Assembly: GCF_963674925.1 (NCBI RefSeq)
Contig: NZ_OY771649.1
Coordinates: 1,426,001-1,490,000 of the forward strand
DNA: 64,000 nt
Reading direction: 5' to 3'
Source: an uncultured Draconibacterium sp.
Lineage (GTDB): Bacteria > Bacteroidota > Bacteroidia > Bacteroidales > Prolixibacteraceae
Shown: positions 18,854-28,219 of the stretch, piece by piece
How the letters are laid out: the number at the start of each line of letters is the position of its first letter
Position numbering within the stretch: the first letter of the stretch is position 1
Made by a program: the position numbers and the translations under genes
Notes under the pieces: generated by a model
What the model was told of the DNA's origin: nothing
What the model saw: the letters and a program-made list of their open reading frames with translations, nothing else
Databases searched by the model: none

Positions 18854-20491
18854 CTAATTCGGATTTTGAACTAACAATGGATTTGCATTCATTTCATCTA
18901 ACGGAATGGGAGCTATAATCCTGTTACTTTCCCAATTAACAATTCCTTTAATAAGGTGTGGCCCTAAATAGTTCCGGTACAGATTTCTTTTATTTCTAAA
19001 TACATCTTCTGAACGGTTGAACTCCCACGCCAGCTCCAGGAACCGTTCGGTTAGTACAACATCCAGAATATCTGCATCATTTGGCGTTTCTCCATCAGCT
19101 ACGGGGTTCCCTGGATTGGATGGATAAATGGCACTAAAATCAGCAATTGAACTATACGTATCTGCATGTGCTCTTGAACGAATAGTATTAACATCGTCGA
19201 GTGCTTTTTGAACAGCAGCGCCATCCCCAAATAATGCTTTTTTTGCATATGCTTCTGCTCTATTTAGATAAACCTCTGCAGAACGTTGATAAACGATATC
19301 AGCCAAAAATGGATCACCTCCCATATATGAGAATTTATTAATGTTATACTGTACGTAACCTTTATGATTAAATATCATGTCATTACCATTCTCATCAACT
19401 TTTACATTTCCGTTTTCATCTAACTGATACCTGGGTTCCACAAAATTTGTTCTAAGATCATTGTTATCCGAAGCTAAAATGTCACGATAATACTCTGATG
19501 CGCAATACTGACCAAAACCTAATCCTTCATATGTTTGCATAAACATTTTTCCACGTGCAATTATTCCCGCATCAGAGGCAAGAACTCCTAAGGCAAAGAC
19601 GGTTTCGTTCTCCTCTTTTGCTCTCGAGAAATAATGATTAACAGGTGTTCCAACGGGCATATTTTTGGGGCGGATTTCAGAAGAACCAAAATAAGAACCA
19701 GTTGAAGTAAGTGCAAATTTTCCTGAATTTAATACCTTATCTGCATTGGTGATGGCTAAATCGGCATAATTAGCGGTTGAAGCATCAGATGGATCTGTCA
19801 TCCAAACATATACACGCGACAATAATGCCCAGGCAGCTTCTTTCGAAGGTCTGGTTCGAATTGTTGCCTCGGGTAATAAATCTGCTGCCATTTCCAAATC
19901 AGAAATAATTTGTGCATAAACTTCTCCTACAGTTGCTCTTTCCTGCACATCCGCCTCTGGATCTAACCTAAGCGGAACTGATAAGTGATCTGTTCCGTGC
20001 GTATATGGTCGTCCGTAAGTACGTGTAAGCGACAAATACCAAAGTGCTCTTAGATAATAATTCTCACCAACCAAACCTTTTAGTTCTACATCCGTCGCAT
20101 CAACCTCTGAAATAATTTTATTACAAACGGCAATATTTTTATAATGCGCGGCCCAATTAGCCAGATTAAAACCACCGTCAAGCAATCTTGATTCCGGATT
20201 ATACTGATTAAAACTGGTTAAGTCGTTGTACGAGTTAGTAATGTAAATATCATCACCCTGAAGATTAACCATATCAATTACACGTGGCATATTGTATTGC
20301 CAACTGCTTTTACCGCGTATCACGATATTCTTTTTGAACGTATCGTATTGCCCTACAGTAGCTTGTTCAATTCCTTTTGCAGAACTAAATGCCTGAATAG
20401 ACGAAACTGAATCGCTGGGTAGTTGTTCCAGCTCGCAGCTGAATAATAATGGCAGCAAGAATATTAAATATATATAATTTATTTTTTTCAT
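18854..20491 (-). CDS. susD-like: SusD/RagB family glycan-binding outer-membrane lipoprotein
   Basis: 545 residues with lipobox L-L-F-S-C, Cys19. SusD hallmarks: an N-terminal helical (TPR-like) region with N-Y-Y-L-R-A-L-W-Y-L-S-L-T-R-T-Y-G at about 145-160, R-P-S-K-E-A-A-W-A-L-L-S-R-V-Y, and a C-terminal R-S-A-E-V-Y-L-N-R-A-E-A-Y-A with E-R-F-L-E-L-A-W-E. It forms the lid of the SusC transporter on the cell surface and binds the glycan. Starts 80 nt after susC; that gap holds a stable hairpin. Terminator follows. Shares little visible sequence with the other two SusD proteins beyond family motifs, so it probably recognises a different fragment of the glycan. Confidence 0.95.
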   Translation of the reverse strand: MKKINYIYLIFLLPLLFSCELEQLPSDSVSSIQAFSSAKGIEQATVGQYDTFKKNIVIRGKSSWQYNMPRVIDMVNLQGDDIYITNSYNDLTSFNQYNPESRLLDGGFNLANWAAHYKNIAVCNKIISEVDATDVELKGLVGENYYLRALWYLSLTRTYGRPYTHGTDHLSVPLRLDPEADVQERATVGEVYAQIISDLEMAADLLPEATIRTRPSKEAAWALLSRVYVWMTDPSDASTANYADLAITNADKVLNSGKFALTSTGSYFGSSEIRPKNMPVGTPVNHYFSRAKEENETVFALGVLASDAGIIARGKMFMQTYEGLGFGQYCASEYYRDILASDNNDLRTNFVEPRYQLDENGNVKVDENGNDMIFNHKGYVQYNINKFSYMGGDPFLADIVYQRSAEVYLNRAEAYAKKALFGDGAAVQKALDDVNTIRSRAHADTYSSIADFSAIYPSNPGNPVADGETPNDADILDVVLTERFLELAWEFNRSEDVFRNKRNLYRNYLGPHLIKGIVNWESNRIIAPIPLDEMNANPLLVQNPN

Positions 20492-20528
20492 TTTTTCAAT
20501 ATTTACTATTTATAAAATTACTCTTATC

Positions 20529-20558
20529 ATTATAATTCAACACAGTATGAATTATAAT
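20529..20558 (-). repeat. 11-bp inverted repeat between susC and susD
   Basis: Perfect 11-bp arms (20529-20539 and 20548-20558) with an 8-nt loop in the 80-nt susC-susD gap. There is no T-tract, so it is not a classical terminator. Such intergenic hairpins can change the susC:susD transcript ratio by processing or stabilisation; that role here is inference. Confidence 0.6.
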
Positions 20559-20571
20559 GTAGGATAAATTT

Positions 20572-23547
20572 TTAAAGCGTTAAATCTATTCCAAATACAA
20601 CTTTTGATGGCAAAGGCCTAGAGTTACGTGTAGGCGCATCAGCATCAAAACCTGTTAATTCAGGCGAAATACCACTTGATTTATGCCACACTTTTAAATT
20701 CTCTCCTCGGGCAAAAACTTTCAATGCCCCAAGTCCTAAACGTTGTGTAACATTTTTATTGAATGAATATCCCAACGAAAGAGAAGCTAGTTTCAGATAA
20801 TTTCCATTTTCCCAATATTTAGATGAATATTGAGAACTTCTTAAATCTCCCTGATAAACCCATGGGGTTCTTGATGAGACGTCACCAGGTTGCTCCCACC
20901 TGTCCTCTTGTCCGTAAACAATCATTTCCGGGCGAAATAAATACTGTCCATCATTATCATATGCGTTATCACGAATTATTGTAAAATCACCAAAAGCATA
21001 AGAAAATACCGTTTCAAGACTTAGCCCTTTGTATTCAAATACGTTGGTAAATCCCCCCATAAAATCAGGCATACCTTTGGCTGTTAACCATAATGCTTCT
21101 TCTCTATTATCAGTCAAAACCGGCGAACCATCACTGTTGTATCCCGAAACCCAGCGCGCACCGCCCGTCTGTGGATCAGCTCCGTACCATTCTGCAGCAT
21201 AAAATGTACTACGATTACCACCTACCTGCAAAATTTTATTTGAAAATAAGTCGGAACCAAGATATACAATACTATTATCTAATAGTCCATCTCCATCAGC
21301 ATCCATTGCTTCGCCCGGTAGTTCTTTTACTTCATCCTGGCTATAACCGATTTGTAAGTTTACATTCCAGTTAAAATCCGATGTTTTAATCGCAGCAATA
21401 TCCAGAGCCAACTCATACCCCCAATTGTCTAAACGGCCAATATTACGCCATTGTTCAGAATAGCCAAACTCAGCAGGCAAAGGCACACGGAACAATAAAT
21501 CTGAATTTTTCGAATAGTAATAGTCGAAAGTCATACTTATTCTGTTATCTAAAAAAGAAGCATCTACCCCCAAGTTGAAAGTACGTGCAACTTCCCATGT
21601 TAAATCAGGATTTCCTATAGATAGCGCAGATAAAGCGTTTTCACCCATGTATGAAGCATCCAGTGTAAATGTGTTTAAATGTACATAGTCATCAAGGCTT
21701 GCGTTACCCGTTAAACCGTAGCTTGAGCGAAGCTTTAAAGAATTAAATAGTCCCAGATCCTTAATAAAATCTTCGTTGCTTAACATCCAGCTACCTGCAA
21801 CCGACCAGAACTGACCATAACGGTTGTTAGCGCCAAAACGAGACGATCCATCAACACGGTAAGAACCAGTGAAAAAATACTTCGATTGATAGTTATAGTC
21901 AACTTGCGAGAAGAATGAATTATAAGTTGTAGTTCTGTTGTTTCCTGATACTGACTGAGGAACAGCAGCAACGTCAAGGATTGTTGATTCTCCAGAATAT
22001 CCTGCACCATGTGCTTCAAAATATTTATGGGTAATTTCATTAAACTCTCCACCAATTATTCCCGACAATGCATGTTCACCATACGATTTGTATAAACGTA
22101 AAATAGCATTAGTTAAAATATCACTATTACGCGTCAAATTATTTCGAACCTCTCCTCCAATATCAGTTGATTGTGCACCGTCTGCATCATAACGTTCCAG
22201 TACTGAAGACGTATAATTAATCCTGGTTGAAGCAGAAACCGACATCCAATCCGTAGGATTGTAATCAAGTTTTAACGATGGATTAAGTGTTAAAGTTCCT
22301 CGCTCATTATAACTACCAAGCTCTTCGGGTAAAGCAAAGTTTATCCTTTCCTGGGTATAGTAATTATTTCTTACCCAATCCTGTGGTCTAACATTGCCAT
22401 CCTCATCATAAGGTGTATCGAATGGTACATTAAATACTGTGAACGATGTTGTATTTTGATTTTTAACAAATGAAGAAAAGGTATTTAACTGAATTGAAAG
22501 TTTTTCTGACAACTTGTGAGACAAATTTAAAGTAGCACTCCCCCGGTCGTAAACATCGCTTCTCAAAATTCCATCTTCGTGATTGTAGTTACCACTCAAA
22601 TAGAATGTTGTTTTTTCATTACCTCCAGATATGGAAATATTATTTGTTGTAACAAATCCCTGATCATACATAAATCCCATCCAATCGTAATTTGTATTTC
22701 TAACTTCTGCCGGGAATAATGCGAGAAATTCACTTTCGGTTTTTCCCCCAAGAATAAATCCACGGTTAATTAGATCATAGAATTCAGGGCCATCCATAAA
22801 TTCCAGATTTCCCCAATTTGGTTTTACGATTCCGGTAGTAGATGAAATACGAACTTTTGTATCTCCAGCTTTACCTCTCTTTGTAGTTACAACTATGACA
22901 CCTCCGGCTGCCCTGGAACCATACAAACCTGTAGCACCTGCATCTTTCAGCACAGTGATATCGGCAACATCCTGTGGGTCGAATGAACCACCGATAATTC
23001 CATCAACAACCCATAGCGGCGAGCTGCTTGCAGAAATAGAACCGGAACCCCTAACTCGGATCTGAGGAGCACCACCAACACTTTGCTGATCTGACATTAC
23101 CTGCAAACCAGCAACTTTACCCTGTAGCATGGTCCCTACATCATGGCTTGTGGAAGTTTGTAGTTTCTCACTCGAAACATTTACAACTGCACTTGAAATT
23201 TCGGTCTTCTTTTTAGATGAATAGCCAACTGCAATAACCTCCTCTAATCCAATTGCATCTGTTTCCAGGGAAACATTTATTGTAGTTTCTTGTCCAACAA
23301 GAACTTCTTTGGACATAAATCCTACAAATGAAAAAACCAATGTTTCACCTTCATTTACATTGATTGAATAGGTGCCATCCATTCCCGAAACCGTCCCCGT
23401 AGTCGTTCCCTTTATTACAATGTTTACCCCTGGTATTGGTGAAACACCATCTGATTCCGTTACCATTCCTGTAATAGCTTGTTGTGCATAGCCAAAACAA
23501 GGAAGCATAAAAAGAAAAAGTAATACTTTCCAATTTAAATTTTTCAT
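20572..23547 (-). CDS. susC-like: SusC/RagA TonB-dependent outer-membrane transporter
   Basis: 991 residues from Met at 23547; a Met two codons earlier (23553) is possible. Signal peptide about 1-22, CarboxypepD_reg domain about 24-105 (G-M-V-T-E-S-D-G to N-V-S-L-E-T), hinge E-E-V-I-A-V-G-Y-S. Plug about 115-225 with P-L-W-V-V-D-G-I-I-G-G and D-A-G-A-T-G-L-Y-G-S-R-A-A-G-G-V-I-V-V-T-T-K-R-G, then a barrel ending F-G-I-D-L-T-L. TonB-driven import of oligosaccharide across the outer membrane with its SusD partner. Transcribed from operator A. It lies directly downstream of the HTCS, but a 374-nt gap and its own promoter separate them. Confidence 0.96.
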   Translation of the reverse strand: MKNLNWKVLLFLFMLPCFGYAQQAITGMVTESDGVSPIPGVNIVIKGTTTGTVSGMDGTYSINVNEGETLVFSFVGFMSKEVLVGQETTINVSLETDAIGLEEVIAVGYSSKKKTEISSAVVNVSSEKLQTSTSHDVGTMLQGKVAGLQVMSDQQSVGGAPQIRVRGSGSISASSSPLWVVDGIIGGSFDPQDVADITVLKDAGATGLYGSRAAGGVIVVTTKRGKAGDTKVRISSTTGIVKPNWGNLEFMDGPEFYDLINRGFILGGKTESEFLALFPAEVRNTNYDWMGFMYDQGFVTTNNISISGGNEKTTFYLSGNYNHEDGILRSDVYDRGSATLNLSHKLSEKLSIQLNTFSSFVKNQNTTSFTVFNVPFDTPYDEDGNVRPQDWVRNNYYTQERINFALPEELGSYNERGTLTLNPSLKLDYNPTDWMSVSASTRINYTSSVLERYDADGAQSTDIGGEVRNNLTRNSDILTNAILRLYKSYGEHALSGIIGGEFNEITHKYFEAHGAGYSGESTILDVAAVPQSVSGNNRTTTYNSFFSQVDYNYQSKYFFTGSYRVDGSSRFGANNRYGQFWSVAGSWMLSNEDFIKDLGLFNSLKLRSSYGLTGNASLDDYVHLNTFTLDASYMGENALSALSIGNPDLTWEVARTFNLGVDASFLDNRISMTFDYYYSKNSDLLFRVPLPAEFGYSEQWRNIGRLDNWGYELALDIAAIKTSDFNWNVNLQIGYSQDEVKELPGEAMDADGDGLLDNSIVYLGSDLFSNKILQVGGNRSTFYAAEWYGADPQTGGARWVSGYNSDGSPVLTDNREEALWLTAKGMPDFMGGFTNVFEYKGLSLETVFSYAFGDFTIIRDNAYDNDGQYLFRPEMIVYGQEDRWEQPGDVSSRTPWVYQGDLRSSQYSSKYWENGNYLKLASLSLGYSFNKNVTQRLGLGALKVFARGENLKVWHKSSGISPELTGFDADAPTRNSRPLPSKVVFGIDLTL

Positions 23548-23921
23548 AAGCATTTTTATTAATTTAGATTAGCTGACCCATATTCACTGTCTTTTGGTCA
23601 AATATCAAAATCAAATGTATTGACACAGTATAGAACAGACTATTTCAATTGTACATTTAATTAGCTCATTTTTACACATCCGCCTAACAAACTATAAATG
23701 AAGCACATAAACATCGACAAAACAGCAAACATTTCAATAATTAAGGCAAATATCTTTTTCGCAAAATTGACATTTCCACTACTTTTTTACAGATACAATT
23801 ATGCTTCAGATTTGACTTATAAAAAGATTCCTTAATCAATGTAGATGCCAAAAGTTTACTTTTTGATAGAATTGTTAGAACTAAAATACTTAGGAAAAGA
23901 AACAATGATGAAATTTTGATA
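23548..23921. other. 374-nt intergenic region between HTCS and susC
   Basis: Holds operator A (23612-23676) and a 64-nt leader to the susC start. The part next to the HTCS stop (about 23700-23921) is AT-rich and carries no convincing hairpin, repeat or gene. A 62-codon frame there is judged spurious. Confidence 0.6.
23612..23676 (-). promoter_or_regulatory. Operator/promoter A of susC: two direct-repeat boxes plus -7 element
   Basis: Minus strand: distal box TGTAAAAA (23669-23676), 13 nt, proximal box TGTACAAT (23648-23655), 28 nt, then TACATTTG (23612-23619), a perfect TAnnTTTG Bacteroidota -7 element, 64 nt from the start codon. Two boxes 21 bp apart on one DNA face suit an AraC-type dimer next to RNA polymerase; the adjacent HTCS is the natural candidate. 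Confidence 0.7.
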
Positions 23922-26900
23922 TCATGCATTTTTCCCTGTATTATCGTAATTTTTCAAAAAATCGCTTGGGGTCATTCCAAACTCCGATTTAAAAGCTTTA
24001 GAAAAATAACTTGTTGATTGTATTCCAACACGATAAACGACTTCAGAAATTGTAACTCCTTCGGTTAAGAGTATTTTCGCAGCTAACTTAAGGCGTTGAC
24101 TGCGTATAAACTCAAGAGGAGAACAACCTGTTACCCCCTTTATTTTTTGGTATAGTTTTGTACGGCTTATACCCAACTGAGGTACCAGGTCTTCGACAGT
24201 AAATTCAGGATTTTCAATGTTTTCTTCAATAACAGTCATCAATTTATCAAAAAATTCCTTGTCCTTATTATTGCGTATAATTTCGCGGGTATTCGAGAAA
24301 ATATCTTTTGTGTATCTTTCTTTTAAAACCCGCTGATGTTCCAGCATCCTTGCCACATTTGCTTCAAGCAATCGTAAACTAAATGGTTTTGCCATAAAAG
24401 CATCAGCACCGTTTTCAGCCCCTGCAATTTGATTGGGAACTGATGATTTTGCAGTAAGTAATAGAATTGGAATGTGGCTGGTATTAATATCATTGCGCAC
24501 CAAACGGCACATTTCAATACCATCCATCTCCGGCATCATAACGTCAGATATTATTAAATCGGGCATTTTTTCTTTTGCCATCTGCAAGCCGACCTTACCA
24601 TTTTCGGCACCAAAAACAATAAACTGTGTCTGAAAATGCTTAACCAGCATAGTGCGCAATTCCGAGTTATCCTCAACAATTAGTAAAACCGCATTTTCTT
24701 TGGCTTCTCCTTCCCCATTAATCCAGTTGAATTCCTCTTTACTTTTCAACACTGACTCATTATCCACTACTATCGCATTTGTTTTCAAAACATGCTCATC
24801 TCCACAAGGAAAGCCCACAATAAATTGTGTTCCTTTATTTCGTTCAGAAGAAACAAAAACACACCCCTGTTGCAACAATACAAAACTTTTTACCAGGGCC
24901 AGACCAATGCCAGATCCCAAATGATTATTACTATCCAAATCTTCGTGAAAATAACGTTCAAAAATGACAGTAATCGATTTTGAAGATATTCCTACACCTG
25001 TATCTTCAATTTCTACAAAAACATATTCTGTGTTTTGGGAATCTGCCACCTCAGAATGGCGATTTCTAAATTTAAAATTTAAAACCTCAATTTTTCCGCT
25101 ATACGTTTTTATGTCGATTTTCCCATTTTCAGAAGTAAATTTTAAGGCATTTGAAAATAGGTTGGTGATCACTTTTTGAGATTTATTCCTGTCGACCAGA
25201 ATTTTAGGACAACTTTGAGGAGTATATGACAAACAGATATGCTTATTATCAGCAAGTGAACAAAATTGTTTATATACTTCATCAACCAATAAATTCAAGT
25301 CAGTTAATTGGAGTTTTAGCGAATGTTTATTTAATTCTGCTTTCCTAAAATCCATCAATTCATTTATTAAACGGCTCAACCGTTTTGTATTATTAAAAAC
25401 CAACTGATATAATTCCTTACGCTCTCCTTCCGGTTTTTCATGAGCATATAGTTTCTCAAGTGGAGAATGAATCAACGTCAAAGGAGTTTTAAATTCGTGT
25501 GAAATGTTTGTAAAAAACTGTAATTTATGCTGGTGCAATTCTTCCCTTTTTTGTTCCTCTGCGGCCATTACCCTAAGATTGTGCTTCATATACATCAAAC
25601 GTCGGGAATATAATAGAATAGCTGTAAATATTAGGCTTCCCAGAAGCACATAAGCTATAATTGCAAAATGGGTCAAATACCATGGGGCATTAATAACAAT
25701 TTCCAGTTCAGCAATCTGGCTGTTTTCAATTTCATCTACATCGTCTCCAATTGCTTGAAAAATATAGCTACCGTATGAAAGGTTTGCATAGTTAGCTATC
25801 ATTGAAAAGTCGTTATCCATTTGCCATTTATCTTGTATTGGTAACAAACGATGGCGAATTAGCCCCTTTCCCTGGCTTAAAAAATGTAAATTCCCATATT
25901 GAATTGAAAAATCATTCTCATTATGATTTAATACAATTCTATCGGTTAGTGCTAACTCTCGATCAAGAATTCGGCGCCCGTTTACCCGATCACCAACAAC
26001 TACTTCTTTATTATTTACTTTAAGCTTTATCAACTTCACGTTGCTGGTTATTTCACTGTGGATAATATCTGCAGGATTGAAATAGGTTATTCCATTTATT
26101 CCTCCCATATAAATTGTGCCATTTCGAGACAAAAATGAAGCCCCTATTTTAAAACCATTTCCATGCAAACCATCGTCTTCATTATAATATTGAATGGTTT
26201 TTGTTTCGGGATTTAATCTCACCAAACCACGACTCCCAGCCCAGATATTGCCTTTATTGTCTTTTTCTAAGATTTCCACGTCCATTGTATTCATTACGTC
26301 AAACGTAAAGTTCTGTGCAGTGTAGGTTCCGATAACTCCAGCAACCTTATTTTCAAGATTTAAATGGTGCAAACCTCCACCCAAGGTACCTGCCCATAAT
26401 GTAGAGTCGTTTTCAATAACCAACGGCCAAACGTATTCACTTCTTAAGGATGAGTCCGAATCATTTGCTTTGTAATGTACAATACGCTCAATATTTCTGT
26501 TATCATCCAGGTATATTCGATTTAATCCCTTATTTGATGATGCATAAAGCTGATTTCCAGCCTCATTAAAAGCTAAAAAGTTAATTGAATTAGAAGCTAA
26601 CCTAGGAGTATCTGTAACGTTAAATTTTTTTACGTTAATGTGGTAATCTACATCCACCGTTATTCTATTTAATCCAGTTTCCCACATTGCTGCCCAAATA
26701 TTGTTTCGATCATCTACTTGAACAGAAAAAACTGGACCCGAAGAAATAGAACAAGAATCTTGCGGACGATTAAAATACTCATATACCTCGCTGGTTTTTA
26801 AATCGATTAGCGCTAAGCCATTTGTGCAACCAACTACAATAAAGTTACTTCCTACATCTATACATCGTATATCATTAAACAGTGTCTCGCGCCCTTCTTC

Positions 26901-28151
26901 ATTTTCAGGGAGAAAAGGTGTAACCACACCTGTTTGAGGATTAAAAATATCAAGACCTCCTCCCTTATATCCTATCCAAATTTTACCATATTTGTCTTCG
27001 GTTATACAACGCACAAAATCTTTTGAAAGGTTATATTTCTGACGATCTGGATTTTGACACAGCACATTAAATTTGTATTGCCCAAGATTCAAAATATTCG
27101 CACCACTTCCCCAGGTTCCTACCCATAAACAATTATTTCGATCGATATAAAGCGATGAAATATGATTTCCTGAAATAGAGTGAGAATCATACTTAGAATT
27201 ACGAAATAACTCTGCAGAAGGTATTTTTGATAACAGGTTCGTTAAAAATAAAACTCCTTTGGTTGTGGAACACCACAAATTCATTTCATTATCAACACAT
27301 AACGAGAATAAATCAATAGTACTATTTTTAAATTCATTAGTTAACAACGTCCTTACATCAATAGTTTTGATAAGCGAGCCTACTGAAAAATTGGATTGTA
27401 GCAAATAAAGATGTAACAAATGTCCATGTGAAAAAAATAACATATTACCCTGTCGGGTGAGACCATGTGCTATTTCTGATGAAAATTTGGTGATTGGAGC
27501 CGGTGCCTTTTTTAATTGATAGACATTCTCATCTTTTTCAAGCTCAAACAGGCCCATATTAGTACTCAGCCAAATAATGTTATCTTTTACTCCAATAATT
27601 TCTCCAACAATTACATCATCAAATTCTTTGGGGTAATTACTTACTATATTATTTATCGATACTACCTCTAATGTTTGCTCTTCTTTATTGAATATACCTC
27701 TAAAGAGTTTATTATCTGAAGAAAACCAAACGGTTGATTCAGAAGTGTAAATAGATTTGATATTACCTATGTTCGAATATTCTTTATCTACTCCAGTAAT
27801 ATTTAACTCACAAAACGTTAAATATTCAGTATTAAAAAGATGAATACCTTTTTGCGTTCCAACCCACAAATAATTATCCTGTGTTTTTAGAACATTTATG
27901 CGGTTCACATAAACCCTTTCTCTATCGTTTGGTTCGTTAATAAACTGTTTTACCTCAGTTCCATCATATCGGTTAAGACCATTATAAGTACCAATCCACA
28001 TATATCCAACTTCATCCTGAACAAAACAGGTTGCATCAGTGTGAGACAAGCCATTACTAAGATTTAGCTGTTTGAAACGCTTAAGATTCTGAGCATATAC
28101 ATGACTTACCAGAAAAAGCGAAACCACGAATATAAATGAAACCTTGTTCAT
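23922..28151 (-). CDS. Complete hybrid two-component sensor histidine kinase/response regulator (HTCS)
   Basis: 1409 residues. Signal peptide 1-20, then some 14 propeller repeats (for example M-W-I-G-T-Y-N-G-L-N-R-Y-D-G, L-W-V-G-T-W-G-S-G-A-N-I) forming the periplasmic sensor, a Y_Y_Y domain and a transmembrane helix around 790-815. HisKA with N-I-S-H-E-F-K-T-P-L (His885) and an ATPase G-box G-S-G-I-G-L-A-L-V-K follow. The receiver has V-E-D-N and phospho-acceptor Asp1203 in I-I-S-D-V-M-M-P-E-M-D-G. The C-terminal AraC/XylS helix-turn-helix has V-G-I-Q-S-T-S-Y-F-S-K-A-F-K. One-protein sensing and transcription control of PUL genes. Preceded by a strong terminator only 27 nt before its start, so it should have its own promoter, though none is evident. 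Best candidate to bind the four shared operators. Confidence 0.97.
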   Translation of the reverse strand: MNKVSFIFVVSLFLVSHVYAQNLKRFKQLNLSNGLSHTDATCFVQDEVGYMWIGTYNGLNRYDGTEVKQFINEPNDRERVYVNRINVLKTQDNYLWVGTQKGIHLFNTEYLTFCELNITGVDKEYSNIGNIKSIYTSESTVWFSSDNKLFRGIFNKEEQTLEVVSINNIVSNYPKEFDDVIVGEIIGVKDNIIWLSTNMGLFELEKDENVYQLKKAPAPITKFSSEIAHGLTRQGNMLFFSHGHLLHLYLLQSNFSVGSLIKTIDVRTLLTNEFKNSTIDLFSLCVDNEMNLWCSTTKGVLFLTNLLSKIPSAELFRNSKYDSHSISGNHISSLYIDRNNCLWVGTWGSGANILNLGQYKFNVLCQNPDRQKYNLSKDFVRCITEDKYGKIWIGYKGGGLDIFNPQTGVVTPFLPENEEGRETLFNDIRCIDVGSNFIVVGCTNGLALIDLKTSEVYEYFNRPQDSCSISSGPVFSVQVDDRNNIWAAMWETGLNRITVDVDYHINVKKFNVTDTPRLASNSINFLAFNEAGNQLYASSNKGLNRIYLDDNRNIERIVHYKANDSDSSLRSEYVWPLVIENDSTLWAGTLGGGLHHLNLENKVAGVIGTYTAQNFTFDVMNTMDVEILEKDNKGNIWAGSRGLVRLNPETKTIQYYNEDDGLHGNGFKIGASFLSRNGTIYMGGINGITYFNPADIIHSEITSNVKLIKLKVNNKEVVVGDRVNGRRILDRELALTDRIVLNHNENDFSIQYGNLHFLSQGKGLIRHRLLPIQDKWQMDNDFSMIANYANLSYGSYIFQAIGDDVDEIENSQIAELEIVINAPWYLTHFAIIAYVLLGSLIFTAILLYSRRLMYMKHNLRVMAAEEQKREELHQHKLQFFTNISHEFKTPLTLIHSPLEKLYAHEKPEGERKELYQLVFNNTKRLSRLINELMDFRKAELNKHSLKLQLTDLNLLVDEVYKQFCSLADNKHICLSYTPQSCPKILVDRNKSQKVITNLFSNALKFTSENGKIDIKTYSGKIEVLNFKFRNRHSEVADSQNTEYVFVEIEDTGVGISSKSITVIFERYFHEDLDSNNHLGSGIGLALVKSFVLLQQGCVFVSSERNKGTQFIVGFPCGDEHVLKTNAIVVDNESVLKSKEEFNWINGEGEAKENAVLLIVEDNSELRTMLVKHFQTQFIVFGAENGKVGLQMAKEKMPDLIISDVMMPEMDGIEMCRLVRNDINTSHIPILLLTAKSSVPNQIAGAENGADAFMAKPFSLRLLEANVARMLEHQRVLKERYTKDIFSNTREIIRNNKDKEFFDKLMTVIEENIENPEFTVEDLVPQLGISRTKLYQKIKGVTGCSPLEFIRSQRLKLAAKILLTEGVTISEVVYRVGIQSTSYFSKAFKSEFGMTPSDFLKNYDNTGKNA

Positions 28152-28167
28152 CGGCTCAAAGAGTTTG

Positions 28168-28203
28168 AATAAAATAAGAAGTATCCCAATTGGGATACTT
28201 CCA
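28168..28203 (-). terminator. Rho-independent terminator after cytoplasmic GH27
   Basis: A perfect 24-bp palindrome (28178-28201, GAAGTATCCC-AATT-GGGATACTTC) lies 19 nt past the GH27 stop. On the minus strand TTATTTTATT follows. It closes the hydrolase-symporter-GH27 operon just before the HTCS. Confidence 0.85.
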
Positions 28204-28219
28204 TAATTAACTAACCAAA

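Noticed and set aside
23741..23929. 62-codon minus-strand frame with a hydrophobic N-terminus in the gap after the HTCS stop
   Set aside because: It overlaps the HTCS stop, has no family resemblance, and its composition follows the AT-rich gap. It could be a small membrane peptide, but nothing supports it.
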